Notes: generated by a model not told the origin, from the sequence alone. 60,991 nucleotides of DNA from Planctomycetota bacterium (GCA_029260755.1 JAJDCQ010000237.1:1-60991), one strand, 5' to 3'; counted from the first letter of the stretch, positions 12,476 through 21,559 are shown. Translations and numbers: made by a program.

Positions 12476-14662
12476 ATGAAGTCGTGCCCCAAGCTGGACA
12501 CGATCCGACTCGCGATCGAGGACGGCACCCTCCCCGACGGGAAGCGTGAGGAGATCCTCCGTCACGTCGAGGTCTGTCCTCTCTGTCGTGAGGTCGAGCG
12601 CGAGGAGATGGCGGTCCGCGAGCTGCTCGCCTCTCGCGCCGTCTGGATCGACCTCCCCGGTGAGGGCTGCCTCACCGACGACGAGGCGCTTCGCTTCGTC
12701 GATGGCGGCGCCGACGGGCTCGCCCGCGCTCGCGCCGTGGCTCACCTCGCCGTCTGCGACCCGTGCGCCGGCGAGATCGAGGCGATCGGCGGCCCGGCCG
12801 TCGAGGACGCCGACGCCGACGTCGCCCCCGAGCTGCCGAGCTCGCTCCAGACGCGTCTCCTCCGGGTGATGTCGAGCGGCTCCTCGAGCGCGCTCCAGGT
12901 CGTCTCCCCCGCGACGCTTCAGGCGCCGCCGGTCGCGACGATCGCGCCGGCCCGGAAGCCGACCACCGGAGAGCGGACGTCCGCCCGGACGACGACCGGA
13001 GAGCGGGTCTCCGCCCGCGCGAACCGCGCCACGCCGTCGGTTCCGACGGCCAGCAGCAGCGGCACGGTCCGGCGCGGGCGCACCCGCACGCCGAGCTCCT
13101 CGTTCAAGGCCGTCGCCCGGCCGGGTCGCTCGTCTCGCTCGAACCAGGTCGTGAAGCGGATCGGTCGGCGTCGGGATCCGATGTCGCCGTTCCTCCCGGT
13201 CGCGGCCGCGGCCGCCGTCGTGCTCGCCGCCGGCCTCTTCGTGAGCCTCCTTCGCTCCGGCGATCCGACGCCCGTCGGCCCCGACCACGCCAGCGCGCGC
13301 CACGACGACGATGGAACCGGACGCCGGATCCCGTCCGGCCCGCTCGTGGCCGACCGCCTCGATGACGACGACGACGCCTCCGGCCGCCCGGCCCCCGACG
13401 CGGGCGCAGGCGCGGGCGCGACGGCCGAGCCCGACGCCGGGTCGACCGAGACGCCGATTCCGTCGTGGATGGATGACTCGAGCACCGACGGCGGCGGCGA
13501 GACGCCCGAGGCCGGATCCGAGTCGGGCGCCGGCTCGAGCGATGGCTCGGAGACGCCGCCGACCTCGCCGACCTCGCCGACGACGAGGCCGCCCGAGCGC
13601 GCCGGCGCCGACGGCGGCACGACCATCGCCCGCCGCGGCGACCCCAGGACGACGACCGGCCTCACCCTCCGGCTCGCGATGGCGAGCGGCGTGAGCGTGC
13701 TGGCCAGCGAGACCGGAAAGTACACTCCGCTCAAGGGCGGCGAGCCGGTCGTGCTCACCGATGGCACCCGGATCAAGGCGAGCCGGCGCGGCGCGTTCCT
13801 GCTCCTCGACGATCGGATCGAGGTCTACCTCGAGCGGAACGTCGAGGCGGTCCTGCGCAAGCCGAAGAAGGGCAAGCCCGAGCTCTTCCTCGCCGACGGG
13901 CGCGTCCTGTGCGAGGTCGAGCGGCACCGGGACCCGGTCACCTTCGCGGTGACGACCGACGCGGCTCGCTTCACCCTCACCGGAACGATCTTCGGCGTCG
14001 CGGCTCACGGCGACTCCGGCACCGCGTCGCTCGCCGTCGCCGAGGGCCGCGTCCTGACCGAGAACGAGCACGGGAGCACCGAGGTGGTCGAGGGGCAGCT
14101 CCTCTCGTGCACCGCGAGCTCCGCGCCGCCGGCCGGCGAGAAGGGCGACGTCGGCCGCGCGCTGTCGTGGGCGCGTTCGATCCGGCCCAAGGACGAGGTC
14201 GTCTACGAGGCCGACTTCCTCGACGGACGCACCCGCGGCTGGGAGGGCACCTCGGTGCCGGCGGCCGACGGCGGCTTCCAGGTCCTCAAGGGCGCCCCGA
14301 CGCCGGACGCGAAGTACTGGTCGGCCGCGACGAAGCTCAAGCCGGGCAAGAAGGTCTTCGGCGTGCGCGAAGGCACCCGGATCAAGATGACGATCTGGCT
14401 CGAGCATCAGGAGCGCGTCATCCTCCAGTGCTACAACGCGACCCAGGGGCTCTACTTCCAGTATCACTTCGGCGAGGTCAAGGGCGGGCAGTGGATCACC
14501 CTCACGATCCCGGCCCACGCGCTCAAGACCTACGAGAAGGCCGACCAGAACCCGCTCCGCGACGGCGACTCGATCACGAGCGTCGAGCTGTTCAGCGGTG
14601 ACGCCGGCACCGACTTCACCCTGCTCCTGCGCGACTGCGAGATCTATCACCGGACGCGCTGA
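12476..14662 (+). CDS. Membrane anti-sigma-like protein with zinc fingers and FecR domain
   Basis: 728 residues. Two zf-HC2-type motifs lie at the N-terminus (H30, C34, C37 and H90, C94, C97). A Ser/Thr/Arg-rich linker leads to one membrane span at about 237-260 (FLPVAAAAAVVLAAGLFVSL), then a Pro/Thr/Ser/Gly-rich stalk to about 390. A FecR-like domain follows at about 400-545, and a beta-rich C-terminal domain of about 150 residues, possibly carbohydrate-binding, ends the chain. By family logic the cytoplasmic zinc finger holds an ECF sigma factor and the periplasmic part senses a signal. The sigma gene just upstream is the obvious partner. Confidence 0.85.
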   Translation: MKSCPKLDTIRLAIEDGTLPDGKREEILRHVEVCPLCREVEREEMAVRELLASRAVWIDLPGEGCLTDDEALRFVDGGADGLARARAVAHLAVCDPCAGEIEAIGGPAVEDADADVAPELPSSLQTRLLRVMSSGSSSALQVVSPATLQAPPVATIAPARKPTTGERTSARTTTGERVSARANRATPSVPTASSSGTVRRGRTRTPSSSFKAVARPGRSSRSNQVVKRIGRRRDPMSPFLPVAAAAAVVLAAGLFVSLLRSGDPTPVGPDHASARHDDDGTGRRIPSGPLVADRLDDDDDASGRPAPDAGAGAGATAEPDAGSTETPIPSWMDDSSTDGGGETPEAGSESGAGSSDGSETPPTSPTSPTTRPPERAGADGGTTIARRGDPRTTTGLTLRLAMASGVSVLASETGKYTPLKGGEPVVLTDGTRIKASRRGAFLLLDDRIEVYLERNVEAVLRKPKKGKPELFLADGRVLCEVERHRDPVTFAVTTDAARFTLTGTIFGVAAHGDSGTASLAVAEGRVLTENEHGSTEVVEGQLLSCTASSAPPAGEKGDVGRALSWARSIRPKDEVVYEADFLDGRTRGWEGTSVPAADGGFQVLKGAPTPDAKYWSAATKLKPGKKVFGVREGTRIKMTIWLEHQERVILQCYNATQGLYFQYHFGEVKGGQWITLTIPAHALKTYEKADQNPLRDGDSITSVELFSGDAGTDFTLLLRDCEIYHRTR

Positions 14663-14720
14663 CGACTCTCCCCTCGGGGTCGTGCTGAAGGATGCACCCG
14701 CCTCGGGGGTAGAGCGGCTC

Positions 14721-15341
14721 ATGATCGATCGACGCTGCGTCGGCCTGGCGCTCCTCGCCGGGCCGCTCCTCGCCCTGGGCTGCACCACGGTCCACGCGCG
14801 TCCGGGAACCGACGTCGAGTTCCGGAACGCGGTCGTCCGGGCGCATCTGCGGACCGAGTCGGGTCCGGCGTCGGCGGCGCCCGACGCGTCCGCCGCGTGG
14901 ACGAGCCTCCTCCCGACGCTCGCGCGGGACCGCGGCGCCGAGGCGCTCCTGAGCCGCCTCTACGGCCAGCCGGTCACCCTCGTCGTCGGCGACGCGGCGC
15001 CTCCGGCGGACGCGGACGCGTTCTTCGTCCACGTTCGCGAGGTCGGCTCGGCGGTTCGGCCATCGGGCGATCGAGACCTCGTGTGCGAGGCGACGATCGA
15101 TCTACGCGTCGTCGGGCCGACCCGGCTCATCCGGTCCGCGCGCGGGGCCGGCTCGCCGCACCTCGGCGCGATCCGGATCGTGATCGCCGACTGGCTGCAG
15201 CGGCGCCTCCGCGGGTGGGTCGAGGTGAGCGACCCCCGTCTCGCGATCCAGAGTCGTCCGAGCCGTCGGGCCACCCGGTTCACGATCGACCGGCTGATCG
15301 AGCAGCATCTCGCGACCTGGCGACCGCCCCCGGGGCTCTGA
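14721..15341 (+). CDS. Predicted lipoprotein, unknown function
   Basis: 206 residues. A short basic start is followed by a hydrophobic stretch and the lipobox LALGC with Cys 21. The mature part resembles small outer-membrane-associated lipoproteins of unknown role (segments ADAFFVHVREVG and ATIDLRVVGPTRL); I do not recognise a domain. ATG 14721 was chosen because the signal sequence begins exactly there; the frame is open further upstream but would spoil the signal peptide. It follows the FecR gene by 58 bases. Confidence 0.75.
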   Translation: MIDRRCVGLALLAGPLLALGCTTVHARPGTDVEFRNAVVRAHLRTESGPASAAPDASAAWTSLLPTLARDRGAEALLSRLYGQPVTLVVGDAAPPADADAFFVHVREVGSAVRPSGDRDLVCEATIDLRVVGPTRLIRSARGAGSPHLGAIRIVIADWLQRRLRGWVEVSDPRLAIQSRPSRRATRFTIDRLIEQHLATWRPPPGL

Positions 15342-15383
15342 TCAGGCCCGCCCCGGAGCCCGGCACGGGAGCTCCCCGTCGGG

Positions 15384-15389
15384 TACAAT
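15384..15389 (+). promoter_or_regulatory. Probable -10 box for a leaderless transcript
   Basis: TACAAT ends only seven bases before the GTG start of the methyltransferase gene at 15397, within GGTACAATCGG. A transcript from it would begin at or within a base or two of the start codon. No clear -35 hexamer is seen and there is no purine-rich ribosome site in front of this GTG, which fits leaderless translation. Confidence 0.4.
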
Positions 15390-15396
15390 CGGGCCC

Positions 15397-16122
15397 GTGG
15401 GCACCGCCGACGAGACCGCGGCCTGGAAGCACGTCTACCGCGACGAGTCCTTCGCCGCTCGCTACGCCCGGAAGCGCGCCGGCACGGCCACGAGCCGCCG
15501 CCGCCACGAGCGGGAGCGCCGCATCGTCGAGCGCGCGCTCGACGAGGCCGACCTCCCGGCCGGCGGGTGGGCCCGCGACATCCCGACCGGTCAGGGACGG
15601 TTCATCGAGCCGCTCCGGGCGCGCGGCCTCCGGGTCGTCGCGGCCGACATCGCCGCCGAGATGCTCGTGTTCGCCCGCGCGGAGGCCGGCGTCGCCGAGG
15701 CCGAGGCCGCCGAGACCGACGCCACCGGTGCGGCATCGGCCGCTCCCCGCGGCCCTGCCCCGCGCTTCCTCGCCGCCGACGTGCAGCGCCTGCCGTTCCG
15801 GGACGGCGTCTTCGACGTCGTCGTCGTCATCCGCCTCCTCCATCACGTCCCCGACGAGGCCGGCCGGCGCCGCCTGCTCGCCGAGTGCGCCCGCGTCAGC
15901 CGTCGCTTCGTCCTGGCGAGCTTCTTCCACGCCGTCGCCGTGAGCGAGCTCCGGAACGCCCTCGTCATGCGGCTCCGTCCGTTCCGCCGGACGCGCCACG
16001 CCGTGACGCTGCGCCGCCTCACGTCCGAGGCGCGCGCCTGCGGCCTCGGCCTCCGGCGCGCCTACCCCGAGCTCCGCTGGCTCAAGCGGCACTGGTTCGT
16101 GCTGTTCGAGAAGACGGGCTGA
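15397..16122 (+). CDS. SAM-dependent methyltransferase, class I
   Basis: 241 residues. The Rossmann-type methyltransferase core is visible: motif I is degenerate as DIPTGQGRFIEPL (usually VLDxGxGxG), the acidic end of strand 2 is VVAADIAAEML, motif II is AADVQRLPFRDGVFDVVVVI, and VIRLLHHVPDEAGRR is typical of the UbiE/type 11 group. The C-terminal part is basic. The substrate is unknown. GTG 15397 sits right behind a possible -10 box. It ends three bases before the next gene, suggesting one transcript. Confidence 0.8.
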   Translation: MGTADETAAWKHVYRDESFAARYARKRAGTATSRRRHERERRIVERALDEADLPAGGWARDIPTGQGRFIEPLRARGLRVVAADIAAEMLVFARAEAGVAEAEAAETDATGAASAAPRGPAPRFLAADVQRLPFRDGVFDVVVVIRLLHHVPDEAGRRRLLAECARVSRRFVLASFFHAVAVSELRNALVMRLRPFRRTRHAVTLRRLTSEARACGLGLRRAYPELRWLKRHWFVLFEKTG

Positions 16123-16125
16123 GCG

Positions 16126-17283
16126 ATGCGCTGGGAGTTCATCGACCCCGAGCTCGAGTCGGAGACGCGCGAGCGGGCCGCGCTCATCGCGGCGATCGAC
16201 CGCTGGTGGGAGGCGTTCGCGGCCAAGGCGGGCGAGCTCGAGGATCTCTTCCGGGGTCGCAGCCGCTGGGACCTCCCCGCGTTCATGAACGAGCACCTCC
16301 ACGCGATCCACGAGCGCCTGATGTGGGAGTTCGGCCCCGGCGTCGAGGGCGGCCACCGCCTCGTGATCACGCCCGAGGCGGAGATCCACCTCCACCCGCT
16401 CGTGAAGGCGGTGATCGGGCGCGCGCCGAAGGTCGAGGGATGGCAGTTCTACCCCTTCCGCCTGCCCGAGCCGCCCGAGACGGCCGGCGAGCTCGTCCGG
16501 GCGCGCACCGGCGCGACCCTCGAGGGGATCAAGATCCGCGCCCGGATGGGACCGCGGAACCGGATCGACCTCGTCTTTCACTCCGAGGTGATCGACGACG
16601 CCGACGAGCTCCGCCGCCTCGCGTTCGTCGCGGCCGAGAGCCTGCTCGGCGAGGAGGTCCTCAACGACTGGATCGGGATCATTTCGGTCGCGGACGAGGC
16701 GAAGGACACGTGGGCCGGCCCCGAGCGGCTCCGGTCGACGGTCGAGACGCTGATCGGGACCGTCCGCGAGCAGCTCCCTCGCAAGCCGCTCCACGAGCGC
16801 GACGACGACGGGTGGACGATGTGGCGGCTCGACCCCGACGACAAGGATGACTACCCCGCCCGGACCGACCTCGTCGTCGGCAAGTCGCTCCTGCCCGAGA
16901 TGTGGATGACCGCGCAGGAGGGCAGCCTCTTCAGCTCGCGGCGCTTCAGCCGGTGCGGCGAGACGTTCTGCTACGTGAAGATCGACGGCAGCGCGAAGAC
17001 GATCATCCCCGAGGAGTTCAAGGAGCGGAGCGAGCTCGAGCAGGCGGTCCACTCCGCGCTGCGCGAGGCCGGTCTCGGCAGTCACGTCGGCGGCGGCGCC
17101 GGTCGGCGCTACTCCTACCTCGACCTGGCCGTGACCGACGTCGGCCGGGCGATCCCGGTCCTTCGCGAGACGCTGCGGCGCTCGGCGGTCGCGCCGCGGA
17201 GCTGGCTCCAGTTCATGGACACCGTCTGGGGACACGAGTGGGTCGGCGTCTGGGACGATGCTCCGATGCCGCCGCTCCCCTGA
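16126..17283 (+). CDS. Conserved-looking protein of unknown function
   Basis: 385 residues, soluble, no signal peptide or membrane span. The first 125 residues (for example GHRLVITPEAEIHLHPLVKA and GWQFYPFRLP) resemble a widespread but uncharacterised group that I cannot name with certainty. Codon use and the close spacing to the upstream methyltransferase (three bases) support a real gene. Confidence 0.7.
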   Translation: MRWEFIDPELESETRERAALIAAIDRWWEAFAAKAGELEDLFRGRSRWDLPAFMNEHLHAIHERLMWEFGPGVEGGHRLVITPEAEIHLHPLVKAVIGRAPKVEGWQFYPFRLPEPPETAGELVRARTGATLEGIKIRARMGPRNRIDLVFHSEVIDDADELRRLAFVAAESLLGEEVLNDWIGIISVADEAKDTWAGPERLRSTVETLIGTVREQLPRKPLHERDDDGWTMWRLDPDDKDDYPARTDLVVGKSLLPEMWMTAQEGSLFSSRRFSRCGETFCYVKIDGSAKTIIPEEFKERSELEQAVHSALREAGLGSHVGGGAGRRYSYLDLAVTDVGRAIPVLRETLRRSAVAPRSWLQFMDTVWGHEWVGVWDDAPMPPLP

Positions 17284-17412
17284 GAGGCCCGCGCGCCGGC
17301 CGGCCGGCGCGGGCGCGACTCGAGACGGGAGAGGCGCTTGCGCCCGTCCGGCTCGTCCCTTAGGATCCGCGCCCGAGGCGTGCCCGGAGGGGGCCGTCCC
17401 GGAATCGAAGCG

Positions 17413-17955
17413 GTGGGAACGACGGCCGATCGAGAGCTTCCGACCGAGCGCCGCGCCCTCGTCTCGACCGACGTCGAGGCGACGATCGCGCTGGGCCGGG
17501 CGCTCGGGCAGCTCGTCGAGGCCGGCGACGTGATCGCGCTGTCGGGCGACCTCGGCGCCGGCAAGACCCACCTCGTCAAGGGCATCGTCAGCGGGGCGGG
17601 CGGCGCGCCGGCCGAGGACGTCGTCAGCCCGACCTTCGTCCTGCTCGTGCCGTACGACGGAGGCCGCGTCACCATCCACCACGTCGATGCCTACCGCCTC
17701 GGCGGTCCGGAGGAGCTGCTCGACCTGGGCGCGATCGACCTCTTCGCCGACGGCGTCGGCGTGGTCGAGTGGGCCGAGCGGGTCGAGGCTGCCCTGCCGC
17801 GCGAACGGCTCGGCATCGCGCTCGACTACGGCGAGGAGCCGTCCGAGCGAACCCTGGCCCTCGAGGCCACAGGCGTCCGACCCGTCGCCCTTCTGCGCGC
17901 GCTCGATCGAGCGCTCGCGGAGGCGGGCTGGGGGTCGGAACGGAGAGCGACATGA
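17413..17955 (+). CDS. tsaE: TsaE, tRNA t6A synthesis ATPase
   Basis: About 180 residues from GTG 17413. The Walker A motif is GDLGAGKTHLVKG (45-57), followed by the family hallmarks SPTFVLL and HVDAYRL and the acidic segment VVEWAERV. TsaE works with TsaB and TsaD in the cytoplasm to make the threonylcarbamoyl group on adenine 37 of tRNAs reading ANN codons. A longer frame from TTG 17338 exists; I preferred GTG since it gives the usual length plus a short tail. The stop overlaps the next ATG by four bases (ATGA). TsaB and TsaD are not in this window. Confidence 0.9.
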   Translation: MGTTADRELPTERRALVSTDVEATIALGRALGQLVEAGDVIALSGDLGAGKTHLVKGIVSGAGGAPAEDVVSPTFVLLVPYDGGRVTIHHVDAYRLGGPEELLDLGAIDLFADGVGVVEWAERVEAALPRERLGIALDYGEEPSERTLALEATGVRPVALLRALDRALAEAGWGSERRAT

Positions 17956-19067
17956 GCCGCACCGTCATGGTCACCGGAACCCGACGTCGCGACGGCAAGA
18001 CGGCCGTCACGATCGGCCTCACGGCCGCGCTCCGGAAGCGGACGCCGCGGGTCGGCTTCATCAAGCCGCTCGGCCTGTCCGACATCACCACTGGCTCGTT
18101 CCGGCTCGACCGCGACGCGGTCCTGATCGAGAAGGCGCTCTCGGTCCCGTGCAGCATCCAGGACATGAGCCCGGTCACCCTCGACCAGGCGACGGTCATG
18201 GACCTCTGGAAGCTCGGCAGTCAGGAGTACGAGGCGAAGGGCCGCGAGATGCGGGACCAGATCCGCGAGGCGTTCGCCGCCGTCAGCCGCGACAAGGACG
18301 TCGTCGTGGTCGAGGGCACCGGCCACGCGATGGTCGGGAGCGTCTTCGGGCTCGGAAACGCCGACCTCGCCCGCGAGCTCGGGGCGAAGGTGATCATCGT
18401 CGTCTCGGGCGGCATCGGGCAGCCGATGGACGAGATCGCGGCGAACGTCGAGCTCTTCAAGGCGCACGGCGTCGAGATCGCGGGAGCGGTCATCAACCGC
18501 GTCTTCCCCCACGAGCGCCCCATCCTGGAGAAGTTCGGCCGGCGGATCCTCGACGGGCTCCACGTGCCGCTCCTCGGCCTGATCCCGCGGATCGAGCTGC
18601 TCGACGCGCCGACGATCCGCGACGCCGCCGAGCGGGTCGGCGGCGAGGCGGTCTCGGGCAAGGGGCACCTGAGCAACGCGTTCACCTGGGTGACCCTGGC
18701 GGCCGCCAACGTCGACATCATGCTGACGCGCCTCAAGCCCGCGAGCCTGCTCATCGCGAGCGGCGACCGGAGCGACCTCGTCCTCGCGGCGATCAACGCG
18801 CATCGCGACGACCCCGAGCTCAAGGGCTGCCTCGCGGGCATCCTCCTCACCAACGGCGTCCGACCGGCGAAGCAGATCGCGCGGCTGATCGAGAAGTCGG
18901 ACGTGCCGTGCGTGGTCGTCGAGCAGGACACCTACTCCACGGCGCTGGAGATCGGGCGGCTCGAGACCGACATCAACCCGTCCGACCAGCGCAAGATCGA
19001 GACGTGCATCAAGCTCGTCGCCGAGCACGTCGACGTCGACGCCATCATGAGCGGGCTCGACGCCTGA
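17952..19067 (+). CDS. P-loop ATPase with DRTGG domain (Pta N-terminus-like)
   Basis: 371 residues. The N-terminal half is a dethiobiotin-synthetase-like P-loop domain (VTGTRRRDGKTAVTIGLTAA, then VVVVEGTGHAMVGSVFGLGNA), and the middle-to-C-terminal part fits a DRTGG domain. The combination occurs in the regulatory N-terminus of large phosphotransacetylases and as stand-alone proteins such as this one; there is no phosphotransacetylase catalytic domain here. The exact role is unknown. It is translationally coupled to tsaE by an ATGA overlap. Confidence 0.8.
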   Translation: MSRTVMVTGTRRRDGKTAVTIGLTAALRKRTPRVGFIKPLGLSDITTGSFRLDRDAVLIEKALSVPCSIQDMSPVTLDQATVMDLWKLGSQEYEAKGREMRDQIREAFAAVSRDKDVVVVEGTGHAMVGSVFGLGNADLARELGAKVIIVVSGGIGQPMDEIAANVELFKAHGVEIAGAVINRVFPHERPILEKFGRRILDGLHVPLLGLIPRIELLDAPTIRDAAERVGGEAVSGKGHLSNAFTWVTLAAANVDIMLTRLKPASLLIASGDRSDLVLAAINAHRDDPELKGCLAGILLTNGVRPAKQIARLIEKSDVPCVVVEQDTYSTALEIGRLETDINPSDQRKIETCIKLVAEHVDVDAIMSGLDA

Positions 19068-19104
19068 CGCCGCCGACCGCTCGCCCTTCCGGGAGACGAG
19101 AGCC

Positions 19105-19923
19105 TTGGCTACCGACAAGAACGCGGTGCCCGTCGCCGTCTGCGGCGCGCGCGGCCGGATGGGCCGCCGCGTCGCCGCCCTCGCGATCGAGGAGGAGGGC
19201 GTCCGGCTCGCTGCCGCCGTCGTCCGCCCGAGCGACCCCGACCTCGGCCAGGACGCCGGGCCCGTCCTCGGGCTCGGGGGCGAGACGGGCGTGCTCCTCG
19301 AGGCGACGATCAACCCCGACCGGCGTGCGCGCGTCCTGATCGACTTCAGCGTCGCCGAGGCGGCCGCCGCTCGCACCGAGGAGGCGGCGGCGGCCGGCCT
19401 CGCCGCCGTCGTCTGCACGACCGGTCTCGACTCCGCGACCCGCGCCCGGATCGAGGTGTGCGCCGAGACGATCCCGATCGTCGTCGCCGCGAACACGAGC
19501 CTCGGGATCACCGTCCTGAAGCGGTTCGCGGCCGAGCTCGCTCGCACCCTCGGCGACGACTACGACGTCGAGATCGCCGAGGCGCACCACCGGTTCAAGA
19601 AGGACGCGCCGAGCGGCACCGCCCTGGTCCTGGCCGAGTCGGTCGCGCGCGCCCTCGGACGCGACCCCAAGAGTGACATCATCTACGGGCGCGAGGGCGC
19701 GCAGCCGCGGCGCAGCGGTGAGATCGGCGTGCACGCCCTGCGGATGGGCGACGTCGTCGGCGAGCACGTCATCACGTTCTCCGCTCTCGGGGAGCGGATC
19801 GAGCTCGGCCATCGCGCGCACAGCCGCGACACGTTCGCCCGAGGGGCGCTCCGGGCGGCCCGCTGGCTCGCCGCCCAGAAGCCCGGTCTCTACGGGATGG
19901 AGCACGTCCTCGGGTTGATCTGA
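19105..19923 (+). CDS. dapB: 4-hydroxy-tetrahydrodipicolinate reductase
   Basis: 272 residues, normal length. NAD(P)-binding GARGRMGRR (14-22), VLIDFSVAEAA, CTTGLD, ANTSLGITVL and the signature EAHHRFKKDAPSGTAL near residues 157-173, containing the catalytic His pair and Lys. It reduces the product of DapA in the diaminopimelate/lysine pathway, so it feeds peptidoglycan cross-linking. Start is TTG 19105 with GGGAGACGAG just upstream. It lies 37 bases after the DRTGG gene. Two copies of CTGAGTGTGAT directly follow the stop. Confidence 0.95.
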   Translation: MATDKNAVPVAVCGARGRMGRRVAALAIEEEGVRLAAAVVRPSDPDLGQDAGPVLGLGGETGVLLEATINPDRRARVLIDFSVAEAAAARTEEAAAAGLAAVVCTTGLDSATRARIEVCAETIPIVVAANTSLGITVLKRFAAELARTLGDDYDVEIAEAHHRFKKDAPSGTALVLAESVARALGRDPKSDIIYGREGAQPRRSGEIGVHALRMGDVVGEHVITFSALGERIELGHRAHSRDTFARGALRAARWLAAQKPGLYGMEHVLGLI

Positions 19924-20056
19924 GTGTGATCTGAGTGTGATCCGAGCGCGTCGCCGGGTCGGTCGTTCGGAAGCGTCGAATCGACGCGGCCCGTCATCGG
20001 CGCGTCTCGCTGGAGCCCGCGCGGTACAAGGCTTCCAGAGAGGCCGTCGAGGTCAC

Positions 20057-20085
20057 TTGACAAAGCGCTTCGCGGCGTCTATTTC
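20057..20085 (+). promoter_or_regulatory. Sigma-70-type promoter for the HU-family gene
   Basis: A perfect -35 box TTGACA (20057-20062) is followed after 17 bases by TATTTC (20080-20085), a weak -10. Transcription would start near 20092 and give a leader of about 170 bases before GTG 20263. The stretch 19924-20262 has no other gene that I can support. Confidence 0.5.
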
Positions 20086-20262
20086 GGATGTCTGGGCAGG
20101 GGCGGAATCCCAACGTTCCATTCCTGATCGAGCGGAGACTGCTCGGACTCTCCGCGACACCGACGGCTCGTTCCGCGTCCGCGTCGCGTGAGATGGAACG
20201 TTCATGACGACGCTCGGACCGATTCTTCTTCTTTCGCAGCACGCTTGCTCGGAGAACGCCAA

Positions 20263-20586
20263 GTGACGAAGAAAGAAATCGTGAAGATCATCTCCGAGCA
20301 AACCGCGCTGACCCAGGCGCAGACCAAGGAGGTCGTGCAGAGGACCCTCGACGCGATCATCGAGGCGATCGTCGAGGAGGGGAGGATCGAGCTCCGCAAC
20401 TTCGGCGTCTTCGAGCTCCGCCGCCGGCCGCCCCGCAAGGCGCGCAACCCCCAGACCGGCGAGCCGGTCGACGTCCCCGCGAAGAACGTCGTCGTCTTCA
20501 AGCCCGGCCGGGTGCTCGAGGAGAAGATGGGGGAGATCGACGAGGTCCCCCAGCGCCGGAAGCCCGAGGCCGCCGGGACCCTCTGA
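20263..20586 (+). CDS. HU/IHF-family DNA-binding protein
   Basis: 107 residues from GTG 20263, with GGAG eight bases upstream. The fold is clear: N-terminal helices (TKKEIVKIISEQTALTQAQ), then IELRNFGVFELRRRPPRKARNPQTG, the beta-arm region, and VVFKPGRVLEEKM. It is a small histone-like protein that bends and compacts DNA. A C-terminal tail of about 12 residues (EVPQRRKPEAAGTL) extends beyond the usual end. Longer in-frame upstream starts lack family similarity. It appears monocistronic and is followed by a family A repeat. Confidence 0.92.
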   Translation: MTKKEIVKIISEQTALTQAQTKEVVQRTLDAIIEAIVEEGRIELRNFGVFELRRRPPRKARNPQTGEPVDVPAKNVVVFKPGRVLEEKMGEIDEVPQRRKPEAAGTL

Positions 20587-20613
20587 GGCCGTCGCCCGTC
20601 CGTATCTCGTCTC

Positions 20614-20751
20614 CGTTCCAGGAACGAGTTAGCTCACGCAAAGGCGCAAAGGCGCAAAGGGGCTCTGCCAGGTCGAGATCTCGGATCAGAGCAACGATCC
20701 TTGGCGCCTTTGCGCCTTTGCGTGAGATGCCGTTCGCGTGTTCAAGGAACG
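20614..20751. repeat. Family A palindromic repeat, copy 1
   Basis: Arms at 20633-20660 and 20699-20726 (28 bases each, one mismatch) start CTCACGCAAAGGCGCAAAGG and its complement, around a 38-base loop holding a smaller GCTCTG/CAGAGC stem. The edges carry GTTCCAGGAAC and GTTCAAGGAAC. It begins 28 bases after the HU stop codon. The other copies are at 42592, 49011 and 52897. Confidence 0.9.
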
Positions 20752-20797
20752 GGCTTGCGTCCCCTCACCCACATCCCCATCATATCCCTAAAGTCAT

Positions 20798-20815
20798 CGA
20801 GCGAGCGCTCGCTCG
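20798..20815. promoter_or_regulatory. 18-bp perfect palindrome upstream of sigma factor gene
   Basis: CGAGCGAGCGCTCGCTCG is perfectly self-complementary and lies 105 bases before the ECF sigma start codon. It might be an operator for a dimeric regulator, but a palindrome of this length can arise from GC-rich simple sequence, so the call is weak. Confidence 0.25.
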
Positions 20816-20920
20816 GATCGGACTGAACCCGTAGCGCGCCTCCACCGTCCTAGAGGACGAAGCACGCGCGGCAAGGGGCGGTCGGCGCGACGACCGACGA
20901 CCGACGACGGACGGACGGGG

Positions 20921-21559
20921 ATGGCGGCCGCGATCGAGACCGACTCGGAGAAGGGCACCAGGCTCGCGCGGGCGTACCGCGACGGGCGGCGGGAGGCGTT
21001 CGATGAGCTCGTCGACCTCTACCAGACGCGTCTGTACCGCCTCGCCTACCGCATCACCCGCAACTCCGAGGATGCCCTCGACGTGGTCCAGGACGCGTTC
21101 GTCCGGGTCGCCTCGGGGATCGACCGCTGGGATGGACGCTCGAGCTTCTACTCCTGGGTCTACCGGGTCACCGCCAACCTGGCGATCGACGGGCTGCGCG
21201 ACCGCACCCGGTTCAAGAAGGCGAGCGAGAAGCGGCTCGCCGACGACCAGGCGCGAGGCCGGTCGAAGCCGACGTCCGACGACGAGGCGTTCGATCCCGA
21301 AGAGAAGGCGGCGCTCCTCGGCGAGCTCCGCGACGCGATCGACGCGCTGCCTCCGGCGCAGCGGGCGATCGTGGCGATGCGACACTACGACGGCCTGCCG
21401 CTCCGTGAGATCGCGGAGATCCGCGGTGTGGCCGTCGGGACGGTGAAGTCGACCTTGTTCCAGGCGTTCCGCAGTCTGACCCGGTCGTTCGGTCAGGCGG
21501 CGCGGCCGCGCCCGGAGCGTCGGGTCGGCGAGACGTGCGGTCAGCCCGAGACGGACTGA
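20921..21559 (+). CDS. ECF-type RNA polymerase sigma factor (RpoE-like)
   Basis: 212 residues. Region 2: AFDELVDLYQTRLYRLAYRI and EDALDVVQDAFVRV, with SSFYSWVYRVTANLAID; region 4: LPPAQRAIVAMRHYDGLPLREIAE and VAVGTVKSTLFQAFRSL. This is a typical class I group-4 sigma. The cognate regulator is almost certainly the zinc-finger membrane protein that begins 23 bases after its stop. An arginine-rich tail of about 25 residues ends the protein. Confidence 0.93.
   Translation: MAAAIETDSEKGTRLARAYRDGRREAFDELVDLYQTRLYRLAYRITRNSEDALDVVQDAFVRVASGIDRWDGRSSFYSWVYRVTANLAIDGLRDRTRFKKASEKRLADDQARGRSKPTSDDEAFDPEEKAALLGELRDAIDALPPAQRAIVAMRHYDGLPLREIAEIRGVAVGTVKSTLFQAFRSLTRSFGQAARPRPERRVGETCGQPETD

Noticed and set aside
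12294..12479. 61-codon leader peptide overlapping the FecR gene by ATGA
   Set aside because: Codon use and residues look random, no ribosome site is evident, and a single overlap can arise by chance in this GC-rich DNA.
19924..20191. 84-codon frame upstream of the HU gene
   Set aside because: It spans the probable promoter and has no ribosome site or recognisable feature.
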